Part shown: positions 1 to 5,942 of the stretch, piece by piece
How the letters are laid out: every line of letters starts with the position of its first letter
Numbering within the stretch: position 1 is the first letter of the stretch
NCBI GenBank assembly: GCA_003070825.1
Contig: QBLP01000119.1
Location: 1 to 5,963, forward strand
Source: Halanaerobium sp.
Lineage (GTDB): Bacteria > Bacillota > Halanaerobiia > Halanaerobiales > Halanaerobiaceae
Direction of reading: 5' to 3'
DNA length: 5,963 nt
Made by a program: the position numbers and the translations under genes
The notes under the pieces: model-generated
What the model saw: the letters and a program-made list of their open reading frames with translations, nothing else
Databases searched by the model: none
What the model was told of the DNA's origin: nothing

Positions 1-72
1 ATATAAGGTTATCTTTGAATATCTAATTAATAAGTATAATTTCTATTAAATGGATAGAATATTTTAAAGATA

Positions 73-100
73 TTGGAGATTTAATGATATAAAATATTAT
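73..100 (+). promoter_or_regulatory. Possible promoter of the glucanase operon
   Basis: A weak sigma-A-like pair can be drawn: TTGGAG at 73-78 and TATTAT at 95-100, 16 bases apart. A perfect TATAAT at 35-40 also exists, but its only upstream partner, TTGAAT at 15-20, is 14 bases away, which is short. The whole 1-169 stretch is so AT-rich that such matches arise easily by chance. A promoter must lie here or further upstream if the first gene begins the operon, but the exact boxes are a guess. No coding sequence is visible in 1-169. Confidence 0.25.
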
Positions 101-157
101 AGAGATATAGATGTCTATTTTTAGACTATTTAAAAAAAGTATTTTCTAATAAGAATT

Positions 158-162
158 AGGAG
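158..162 (+). promoter_or_regulatory. Ribosome binding site of the GH16 lipoprotein gene
   Basis: AGGAG lies seven bases before the ATG at 170, which is ideal spacing. It fixes this start, and the next codons give a proper lipoprotein signal peptide. Confidence 0.85.
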
Positions 163-169
163 AAATTCT

Positions 170-1318
170 ATGACAAAAAATAGAAAAAAATTGTTTTTAT
201 TACTCATCTTAATATCAATGCTTTTAATATTAACTGCCTGTAATGGTGGAAGCAGTGACAGCATCAGCAGTCACACTCTAACTGTACAGGTTGATTATAA
301 TCAATCTTCTCCACTTATGATTGAACTCTATGATGAGGAAGAAATGGTTGCCAATGAAGAAGGAGACTCAGCTCAGTTTGAAGTAAAAAATGGTACTTAT
401 ACTTTAAAGGTATACAATGACTCAACTGCAAAATCAAAAAGCGTAGTTATCAACGGTAGTGACCATACTGTAGCTGTATCATTTTTAGATCCTACAATTC
501 CAGAAGATGACTGGGAACCTGGTGCTGGCTGGAACCTCGACTGGAGCGATGAATTCAATGACGGGGATTTTGATACTAATATCTGGACAAGACAGCGATT
601 GATGACTCCTTTCAATAATGAATTGGAAAGTTATACAGGTGAGCGATCAACAGCCTATGAAGAGAATGGTTATATGGTATTGAAAGCAACTTATGATGGT
701 GGAGCTTATGATCAGCAGGGTAACTATACTTCAGCCAGGGTTATATCTAATCCAGGAGGTCAGGATGGAGACTCTGGAGCTGATGGAAAAACATTTAAAT
801 ATGGGAAAATAGCAGCTAGAATCAAATTACCTGGTGGTAAAGGTATCTGGCCAGCATTCTGGATGTTGGGAGATAATATAAGTGAAACTGGTGGTAGTAC
901 ATCTTGGCCGCAGTGTGGTGAAATTGATATTTTAGAAAGTGGAGCTAAAGGAGATCCAAATTATGGTCAGGGAACAGTTCATGGAACAGTCCATCGAGAT
1001 CCTGGTACAGAATCAAATACTGCAGGATATAATGAACCCGTTCCAGCTGGATCATATACTCTAGCAGATGGTGAGCTATTTAAGGATGACTTTCATGTAT
1101 TTGCAATAGAGTGGGATCAGGAAGAGATTATATGGAAATTAGATGGAATTGAATTTGGAAGAAAAGATATTTCTTCAGATATTGAAAATGAATTTCATAA
1201 GAATTTTTATGTGCTATTCAATATTGCTGTAGGAGGCCACTTTACTGATACTCCTGATGAAACAACAGGTTTTCCACAGTATATGTATATAGATTGGATT
1301 AGACATTACACTAAATAG
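170..1318 (+). CDS. GH16 family endo-beta-1,3-glucanase (laminarinase-like) lipoprotein
   Basis: This is predicted to be a membrane-anchored, outward-facing enzyme that hydrolyses beta-1,3-glucan chains. Residues 1-23 form a lipoprotein signal with lysines and arginine, a leucine-rich core and the lipobox LTAC, so Cys24 would be lipidated. Residues 35-107 look like a small beta-rich, Ig-like domain of unknown role. The GH16 domain spans about 121-382 and is in normal order: entry strand WNLDWSDEF, the GIWPAFWMLG strand at 225-234, and the catalytic motif EIDILE with nucleophile Glu251, Asp253 and acid/base Glu256. It ends with the NIAVGG and DWIRHY strands. The extra residue in E-x-D-x-x-E is typical of beta-1,3-glucanase-like GH16 rather than lichenases. 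The loop after AVGG reads HFTD instead of the common NWPG, so substrate preference could differ. It is the first gene of the apparent operon. An extra GH16 tail follows its TAG stop in the same frame. Family is secure; the exact glycan is inferred. Confidence 0.9.
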   Translation: MTKNRKKLFLLLILISMLLILTACNGGSSDSISSHTLTVQVDYNQSSPLMIELYDEEEMVANEEGDSAQFEVKNGTYTLKVYNDSTAKSKSVVINGSDHTVAVSFLDPTIPEDDWEPGAGWNLDWSDEFNDGDFDTNIWTRQRLMTPFNNELESYTGERSTAYEENGYMVLKATYDGGAYDQQGNYTSARVISNPGGQDGDSGADGKTFKYGKIAARIKLPGGKGIWPAFWMLGDNISETGGSTSWPQCGEIDILESGAKGDPNYGQGTVHGTVHRDPGTESNTAGYNEPVPAGSYTLADGELFKDDFHVFAIEWDQEEIIWKLDGIEFGRKDISSDIENEFHKNFYVLFNIAVGGHFTDTPDETTGFPQYMYIDWIRHYTK

Positions 1319-1330
1319 TTAGATCTTAAA

Positions 1331-1420
1331 AATACAGGCGGCAACTGGCCGGGCTACCCGGATTCCACTACAGAATTTCCACAGAAGATGTATGTTGATT
1401 GGGTAAGAGTTTACAAGTAA
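1331..1420 (+). pseudogene. Orphan 3' end of a deleted GH16 gene
   Basis: Translated in the frame of the upstream gene, this stretch gives a typical GH16 C-terminus: GGNWPGYPD, then EFPQKMYVDWVRVYK and TAA. I count about 16 of 27 positions identical to the end of the upstream GH16 protein, starting at its GG pair. There is no start codon, no catalytic motif and no upstream GH16 sequence, so it cannot encode an enzyme. The part at 1331-1371 is about 61% G+C by hand count, clearly richer than the gene before it. It ends 26 bases before the GH30 start. The simplest reading is that a second GH16 gene once preceded the GH30 gene and was lost except for its last 28 or so codons. Confidence 0.85.
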
Positions 1421-1430
1421 TAAAAATTTG

Positions 1431-1436
1431 AAGGGA
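1431..1436 (+). promoter_or_regulatory. Ribosome binding site of the GH30 gene
   Basis: AAGGGA lies ten bases before the ATG at 1447 and supports that start. It sits between the orphan GH16 tail and the GH30 gene, so the pair probably once formed a tightly spaced operon. Confidence 0.7.
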
Positions 1437-1446
1437 TGAAAATTTA

Positions 1447-2808
1447 ATGACAAAAAAAATTAAAGTTATTCAGACAGCAAAAGATACAGAAGACAGATTG
1501 ACAGAAAAGAATACACTAGAATTCAAAAAAGAAACGGTTGCTGCTTCAGCGGCCTTTGAAATCAAACGGGACCAAAAAGCTCAGTCGATCACTGGTTTTG
1601 GTGGGGCCTTTACTGAAGCGGGAGCCTACACTTTAGCCCAGGTACCGTCAGAATTGAGAGATGAAGTATTAGAAGCATATTTTCATCCTGAAAAAGGAAT
1701 CGGCTACAGCTTGTGCAGAACCCACATTAACAGCTGTGATTTTTCACTGGGCAACTATGCCTATACAGAAACTGAGGGAGACACAGAACTTCGAGACTTT
1801 GATCTTTCCCGGGATGAAGAATATTTAATTCCTTTTATCAAAGATGCAATGGCAGTTGAGGGAGCAGAATTTAAGCTCTTTTCCTCACCCTGGAGTCCAC
1901 CTGCCTGGATGAAAACAAACGGTAGGATGAACAAAGGCGGTAAATTAAAAAAAGAATACTGGCAGACCTGGGCCGACTATTTTGCCCGTTATATCAAAGA
2001 ATATCAGCAAAGAGATATGGATATCTGGGGTGTGACCATTCAGAATGAGCCGATGGCTGAAACTCCCTGGGATAACTGTATTTATGAAGATGAAGAAGAA
2101 AGAGACTTTGTTAAGGTCTTAGGACCAACTTTAAAAGAAGCGGGTCTGGAAGATGTTAAGATTATGGTTTTTGACCACAACAAAGATATTATGAAATCCA
2201 GAGTTGATACCATTTTCACTGATCCGGAGGCAGCTAAGTGGGTCTGGGGAGTAGGTTTTCACTGGTATGGTGAAGATGACACTAAAGATATAGTTGATGA
2301 TGAGGTTTTAAGCTATACCTATGAGACCTACAATAAGGAACTGGTCTTTACTGAAGGCTGTAATCCCCTATTTGATGCAGATGATTTTATTGGAGAATGG
2401 TGGACCGGTGAAAAATACGGACGCCATGTCATCGCTGATCTAAACCATTATACAACTGGCTGGGTTGACTGGAATCTCGTTCTGAACGAAGAAGGTGGAC
2501 CAAATCATGTTCAAAATTACTGTGATGCGCCAATAATTGTGGATACTCAGAAGAACAAAATCCATTATAACAGTCCCTACTATTATCTGGGTCATTTCAG
2601 CAAATATATTAAGCCTGGAGCCACAAAAATTGGGGTTGCGTCAGCAAATGATGAGCTTTTGATTACAGCCTTCGAAAATCCAGATCAGACTACAGCAGTT
2701 GTAGTTATGAATGAAAAAGATGAGGCACAGGAATTCAGCTTAAAAGAAGAGGGTCAGGCAGTTAAAATTACAATTCCGGCTCATGCGATTCAGACTCTGG
2801 TTTATTAA
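1447..2808 (+). CDS. GH30 family beta-glucosidase / beta-1,6-glucanase-like enzyme
   Basis: This is a retaining glycoside hydrolase of the GH30 (glucosylceramidase-like) family, with a TIM barrel plus a side beta-sandwich. Visible hallmarks are GFGGAFTEAGA at 50-60, SCDFS at 96-100, SSPWSPPAWMKTNG at 146-159, acid/base Glu201 in TIQNEP, nucleophile Glu303 in VFTEGC, and the late motifs GWVDWNL, EEGGPNHV and YYYLGHFSKYI. These closely follow the human GBA1 pattern, which points to subfamily 1 or its neighbours. At 453 residues the protein is full length. It has no signal peptide, so it should act in the cytoplasm on imported oligosaccharides. Between two exported GH16 enzymes, a role in removing beta-1,6-linked glucose from laminarin fragments is plausible, since GH30 enzymes do this in marine Bacteroidetes laminarin loci. 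Beta-glucosidase or beta-xylosidase activity is an alternative. Family is certain; specificity is inferred. Confidence 0.9.
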   Translation: MTKKIKVIQTAKDTEDRLTEKNTLEFKKETVAASAAFEIKRDQKAQSITGFGGAFTEAGAYTLAQVPSELRDEVLEAYFHPEKGIGYSLCRTHINSCDFSLGNYAYTETEGDTELRDFDLSRDEEYLIPFIKDAMAVEGAEFKLFSSPWSPPAWMKTNGRMNKGGKLKKEYWQTWADYFARYIKEYQQRDMDIWGVTIQNEPMAETPWDNCIYEDEEERDFVKVLGPTLKEAGLEDVKIMVFDHNKDIMKSRVDTIFTDPEAAKWVWGVGFHWYGEDDTKDIVDDEVLSYTYETYNKELVFTEGCNPLFDADDFIGEWWTGEKYGRHVIADLNHYTTGWVDWNLVLNEEGGPNHVQNYCDAPIIVDTQKNKIHYNSPYYYLGHFSKYIKPGATKIGVASANDELLITAFENPDQTTAVVVMNEKDEAQEFSLKEEGQAVKITIPAHAIQTLVY

Positions 2809-2828
2809 GACTATGAGATTATTTTCAC

Positions 2829-2853
2829 TTGTACCCGGTACAAATAGGTACAA
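2829..2853 (+). promoter_or_regulatory. Palindrome with a third half-site, possible operator
   Basis: TTGTACC-C-GGTACAA at 2829-2843 is a perfect palindrome with seven-base arms around a single C. A third GGTACAA at 2847-2853 repeats the right arm exactly one helical turn (10 bases) later. It lies in the 70-base gap before the second GH16 gene, upstream of its ribosome binding site. The GTAC...GTAC form is compatible with a dimeric repressor of the GntR or LacI type. The one-base loop makes it a poor RNA hairpin unless inner pairs open, although the left arm could pair with the third half-site over an 11-base loop. No matching regulator gene is present, so the role is inferred. Confidence 0.45.
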
Positions 2854-2867
2854 AAATTATTAATAAA

Positions 2868-2874
2868 AGGGTGA
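2868..2874 (+). promoter_or_regulatory. Ribosome binding site of the permuted GH16 gene
   Basis: AGGGTGA is complementary to the 16S rRNA end over most of its length and lies four bases before the ATG at 2879. It supports this start, which opens directly into a signal peptide. Confidence 0.75.
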
Positions 2875-2878
2875 TAAA

Positions 2879-4735
2879 ATGTTAAAGTTAAAGAAAAATT
2901 TTTCTGTGTTGTTAATTGTGCTTTTAGCTTTATCTTTTTTCAGTGCTGCTGTAAGTGCTGAAAACATTTTAGGTAATGGTGAATTTACAGAGGATATCAA
3001 AACTATCAACAATGTAACTGACAACGGTGGCGGGAATTTTGCAACCGAAGATAACTGGCTCTTTTTAGAGAATGCTGGAGCTGGTGTTGGAGAAATAGAT
3101 AGTGAAATGTTTAAAGTATCTGTCTTTGAGGGCGGCAGCAATACCTATTCGATTCAGCTGCTGCAGGCACCGGTGGAAATCAAAAAAGGCTACAAATATA
3201 AAGTTGAGTTTGATGCTAAGGCCTCAAAGCCGAGAGAGTTAGAGTTAAAAGTTGGTGGAACAGCAGATAGAGGCTGGGGCTCATATGTCGGCGGTAAGGG
3301 AGAAACAGGAGGCTTTGTAGCAGAGCTTGACAGAGAAATGAAAAGTTATGAATTTGAATTTGTAATGATTGAAGATACTGATTCCAAGTCACGAGTAGAA
3401 TTTCAGCTTGGTAAAAACACTGGTACAATCTGGCTGGATAATGTCAGCCTGACAGAAGTCGGAGAAGCATCTGCTGATGAGATTCCAGAAGAACAGAAAA
3501 AAAAGTGGGTTTATAATAAAGACTTCTTCTTTATCTTTAATGTAGCTGTTGGTGGTAACATGGGTGGTCAGGTCGATACTGATTTCCCTAAAGAAATGCT
3601 GGTTGACTACATTAAAGTTTATGATCAGGACGGTAACTTAGACTGGGAAGATGACTTTGATGGAGAAGAGGTTAATGAGGATTACTGGACCTATGAAGTA
3701 GGAAACGGTCATAAGCAGGGTATTCCTGGCTGGGGTAATAATGAGCTGCAGTATTATACTGAAGGTGAAAATGCACATGTTGAAGACAGTAACTTAGTAA
3801 TTACAGTTAGAGAAGAACAGCGCAGTGATCAGTATGGGGAATATGATTATACTTCTACCAGAATGATTACTCAGGATAAAGTTAATATGAAATATGGTCG
3901 AGTTGAAATCAGAGCAAAACTTCCTGAAGGACAGGGACTCTGGCCTGCATTCTGGATGTTAGGTTCAGATATCACTGAAAACCCATGGCCTGGCTCCGGA
4001 GAAATTGACATGATGGAATTCATCGCCGGTCAGACAGATGAGGTTCACGGAACAGTTCACGGTCCCAACCACTATGGTGGTGGCGGAATTACCCAGCACT
4101 ATGTTTTAGATGAAGGAGATTTTACTGACGGCTATCACGATTTTATTTTCGAATGGACTCCAGACGAAATGAGATGGTATATTGATGATGATCAAGAGCC
4201 ATATCATGTTGTAGAAAGAACAGATGATAATCAGGCTCAAAGAGGTGGAAATCCTGAAGAACCAGAATATACTAAAAACGCGGTTGTCAATGGTGAATTT
4301 AACAGCTCAATTTTAGATAAAATGAGCAGTTCTCCTGATAACTGGTATGTCTGGACAGGAGAAGGTGGCGCAGTTAGTGATTATGGTGTAGAAGACGGTG
4401 AATTTAAAATTGATGTTTCAAGTCTTGGTAATCAGACCTGGGCTATTCAGTTTGCTCAGTATGTCGATCTTGATGCAGGAGACTACAGATTGAGTTTTGA
4501 AGCCAGAGCAGATGCTGAACGCGATATAATTGCAATGGTGCAGGAAGACGGTGGAGACTGGAAAGTTTATGGAGAAGCACAGCCTACTTTAACTTCTGAA
4601 ATGAAAAAATATATAGTAGATGTTTCTTTAGCTGCAGCAGACATACCTAAATTATTATTTTCATTAGGAAATACTGATAATGGTGAGACAACTGCAGTTT
4701 ATATCGATAATGTTAAATTAGAAAAATTGAACTAA
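2879..4735 (+). CDS. Secreted GH16 beta-glucanase with a circularly permuted catalytic domain between two CBM4/9-like domains
   Basis: This 618-residue protein is exported: residues 1-27 are a signal peptide ending in VSA, with no lipobox. A CBM4/9-like beta-sandwich follows at about 28-194 and ends in TIWLDNVSLTEV. Residues 206-249 are the normal C-terminal strands of GH16 (WVYNKDFFFIFNVAVGG, then MLVDYIKVY). Only after them comes the normal N-terminal part, from NLDWEDDFD at 253 to the WYID...YHVVER strands at about 449. That part carries GLWPAFWMLG at 353-362 and the catalytic motif EIDMME: nucleophile Glu375, Asp377, acid/base Glu380. A second CBM4/9-like domain covers about 465-618 and ends in AVYIDNVKLEKLN. 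All GH16 parts are present, but in swapped order. The motif type and the HGTVHGPNHYGGGG segment suggest a beta-1,3-glucan (laminarin) endo-hydrolase. CBM-GH16-CBM is a known laminarinase layout; the swapped order is not the usual one. It is the last gene of the operon. Family is secure; activity of the permuted fold is inferred. Confidence 0.9.
   Translation: MLKLKKNFSVLLIVLLALSFFSAAVSAENILGNGEFTEDIKTINNVTDNGGGNFATEDNWLFLENAGAGVGEIDSEMFKVSVFEGGSNTYSIQLLQAPVEIKKGYKYKVEFDAKASKPRELELKVGGTADRGWGSYVGGKGETGGFVAELDREMKSYEFEFVMIEDTDSKSRVEFQLGKNTGTIWLDNVSLTEVGEASADEIPEEQKKKWVYNKDFFFIFNVAVGGNMGGQVDTDFPKEMLVDYIKVYDQDGNLDWEDDFDGEEVNEDYWTYEVGNGHKQGIPGWGNNELQYYTEGENAHVEDSNLVITVREEQRSDQYGEYDYTSTRMITQDKVNMKYGRVEIRAKLPEGQGLWPAFWMLGSDITENPWPGSGEIDMMEFIAGQTDEVHGTVHGPNHYGGGGITQHYVLDEGDFTDGYHDFIFEWTPDEMRWYIDDDQEPYHVVERTDDNQAQRGGNPEEPEYTKNAVVNGEFNSSILDKMSSSPDNWYVWTGEGGAVSDYGVEDGEFKIDVSSLGNQTWAIQFAQYVDLDAGDYRLSFEARADAERDIIAMVQEDGGDWKVYGEAQPTLTSEMKKYIVDVSLAAADIPKLLFSLGNTDNGETTAVYIDNVKLEKLN
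3494..3634 (+). other. Displaced GH16 C-terminal segment (permutation block)
   Basis: This part of the gene encodes residues 206-252, the strands that close a GH16 jelly roll in conventional proteins. Here it sits upstream of the catalytic core and joins it through the short turn DQDG, so the last strand of the fold (VDYIKVY) runs directly into the first (NLDWEDDFD). The frame is continuous across both edges. The matching segment in the 170-1318 gene lies in the usual place, at the very C-terminus. Confidence 0.85.
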
Positions 4736-4758
4736 AAATTAAATAGTTAGAATAACAA

Positions 4759-4793
4759 AAAGGCTAAAACCCCTAAGCAGGGTTTTAGCCTTT
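4759..4793. terminator. Bidirectional intrinsic terminator between convergent genes
   Basis: A perfect 14-bp stem pairs AAAGGCTAAAACCC (4759-4772) with its complement at 4780-4793, around a seven-base loop. On the plus strand it follows the GH16 stop by 23 bases and has only a modest T-rich tail. On the minus strand it follows the reductase stop and is trailed by TTTTTGTTATT, a better U-tract. It should end both transcripts, and probably more efficiently for the reductase. Confidence 0.9.
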
Positions 4794-4826
4794 AATCATT
4801 TCTAATAATTCTCAAGTGCCCGGTAC

Positions 4827-5819
4827 CTACTCAGCAACAATAGCTTCAATAGCCGCCAGTTCTTCATTGGTAAAGCCAGTATTGTTTAAAGTACCAGCAT
4901 TTTCAATAATCTGCTCAACCTTGCTGGCTCCAACTAAAACAGAAGTTGCTCCCTGTTCTAAAATCCAGGCTAAAGCCATCTGTGAGAGGCTCTGTCCTCT
5001 GTCAGCAGCAATATCGTTTAGCTGTCTTACTTTATCCAGCTTTTCTTCTGTAATGCTGTCTTTTTTCAGAAAGCCGCTTTCTTTGGCTGCTCTTGAGTCT
5101 TCTGGAATTCCACCCAGATATTTATCAGTCAGCAATCCTTGAGATAGCGGTGAGAAGATGATTGAACCCATTCCTACATCTTCCAGGGTTCCTAATAGAT
5201 TTTCCTCTTCTGACCAGCGATCAAAGATAGAATAGTTAAACTGATTTAAGAGTAAGTCAACTCCCAGCTTATCGGCAACTTCTACTGCCTTTTTTGTCTG
5301 TTCGGCATTATAGTTAGAAATACCGACATATAGAGCTTTTCCCTGATCCTGAATCTGTTTTAAAGCACCAATAGTTTCTTCAAGTGGTGTATCAGGATCT
5401 GGACGGTGATGATAAAAGATATCTACATAGTCAAGGCCCATCCGCATTAAGCTCTGGTCAATACTTGAAATAAGATATTTGCGAGAACCCCAGTCTCCAT
5501 AAGGCCCCGGCCACATATAATAACCGGCCTTGGAAGAAATAATCAGTTCATCTCTGTAAGGAGCGAAGTCTTTTTCCAGTAAAATCCCCATAGTTTCCTC
5601 TGCAGAGCCAGCTGGAGGCCCATAATTGTTGGCAAGATCAAAGTGGGTGATTCCTAAATCAAAAGCTTTGCGCAGCATTTTGCGGGCATTTTCTAAGGTA
5701 TCAACTCCACCAAAATTGTGCCAGAGTCCTAAGGAAATTGCCGGAAGCTTGAGACCACTGTTCCCAGTATAATTGTACTCCATTTTTTCATAACGATTTT
5801 CGTCAGCTAAATAAGGCAT
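4827..5819 (-). CDS. yghZ: Aldo/keto reductase, YghZ/Gpr type (L-glyceraldehyde 3-phosphate reductase-like)
   Basis: This is a cytoplasmic NADPH-dependent TIM-barrel reductase. The sequence follows Escherichia coli YghZ (Gpr) closely, with ENRYEKMEY at 7-15, SGLKLPAISLGLWHNFGG at 21-38, ITHFDLANNYGPP at 57-69, KAGYYMWPGPYG at 97-108 and QGLLTDKYLGGIPEDSR further on. The catalytic tetrad is Asp61, Tyr66, Lys97 and His138. SVLVGASKVEQIIEN near the end is the typical cofactor-binding region. The E. coli enzyme reduces L-glyceraldehyde 3-phosphate and methylglyoxal, suggesting detoxification of reactive sugar by-products; the true substrate here is unproven. I chose the ATG at 5819, giving 330 residues, because AGGAGG lies seven bases before it and the family begins at MPYL. 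The longer reading from 5870 would translate through that site. It ends about 15 residues earlier than the E. coli protein. It is convergent with the glucanase operon, so a shared role is uncertain. Confidence 0.93.
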   Translation of the reverse strand: MPYLADENRYEKMEYNYTGNSGLKLPAISLGLWHNFGGVDTLENARKMLRKAFDLGITHFDLANNYGPPAGSAEETMGILLEKDFAPYRDELIISSKAGYYMWPGPYGDWGSRKYLISSIDQSLMRMGLDYVDIFYHHRPDPDTPLEETIGALKQIQDQGKALYVGISNYNAEQTKKAVEVADKLGVDLLLNQFNYSIFDRWSEEENLLGTLEDVGMGSIIFSPLSQGLLTDKYLGGIPEDSRAAKESGFLKKDSITEEKLDKVRQLNDIAADRGQSLSQMALAWILEQGATSVLVGASKVEQIIENAGTLNNTGFTNEELAAIEAIVAE

Positions 5820-5826
5820 CAAAAAA

Positions 5827-5832
5827 CCTCCT
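5827..5832 (-). promoter_or_regulatory. Ribosome binding site that decides the reductase start
   Basis: The minus strand reads AGGAGG here, a perfect Shine-Dalgarno sequence seven bases before the ATG at 5819. This rules in favour of that start over the in-frame ATG at 5870. Confidence 0.9.
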
Positions 5833-5914
5833 CTTATGATTTTTAATTCAAGACATTTAAAAAACTTCAACTAAAATATAATATATTTTAAAACATTTAC
5901 TCAATTCTACTATT

Positions 5915-5942
5915 AGTATATCAGAAAAATCGATTTAGTTAA
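5915..5942 (-). promoter_or_regulatory. Probable promoter of the aldo/keto reductase gene
   Basis: On the minus strand, TTAACT (5942-5937) and TATACT (5920-5915) are 16 bases apart. TGA directly before TATACT makes an extended -10 element. Transcription would start near 5908, leaving a leader of about 90 bases. A second, weaker option is TTGAGT with TATTAT further downstream in the same AT-rich leader. TCGATT copies at 5930-5935 and 5950-5955 surround the -35 box. Confidence 0.5.

Noticed and set aside
113..126. Small hairpin GTCTA-TTTT-TAGAC in the leader of the first gene
   Set aside because: A five-pair AT-rich stem is expected by chance in such DNA, and it has no riboswitch-like or terminator-like context.
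397..615. Minus-strand reading frame inside the GH16 lipoprotein gene
   Set aside because: It lies wholly opposite a well-supported gene, has no ribosome binding site I can see, and resembles no protein family.
1316..1420. Readthrough of the TAG stop (for example as pyrrolysine) to add the in-frame tail to the GH16 lipoprotein
   Set aside because: The GH16 domain is already complete at the TAG, and the extension only repeats its last strands. Pyrrolysine is known in Acetohalobium, a halophilic Firmicute, but nothing here shows Pyl genes or a need for readthrough.
2809..2878. A separate promoter directly before the permuted GH16 gene
   Set aside because: TTGTAC at 2829 has no -10 box at a usable distance; the nearest candidate, TATTAA at 2858, is 23 bases away and overlaps the leader next to the ribosome binding site.
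2860..3428. Minus-strand reading frames opposite the start of the permuted GH16 gene
   Set aside because: They are antisense shadows of the signal peptide and first CBM region, with low-complexity leucine/serine-rich products.
3460..3640. A frameshift or simple sequencing error as the cause of the swapped GH16 order
   Set aside because: The frame is continuous with no stops, both segments have normal GH16 motifs, and a small indel cannot reorder domains. Misassembly remains possible and is listed as a check.
4816..5142. Plus-strand reading frame opposite the reductase 3' end
   Set aside because: It is fully antisense to a clear aldo/keto reductase and its serine/alanine/leucine-rich product shows no domain.
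5820..5870. Start of the reductase at the upstream ATG (5870)
   Set aside because: It would place the perfect AGGAGG inside the coding region and add 17 residues absent from the family; no good ribosome binding site precedes it.
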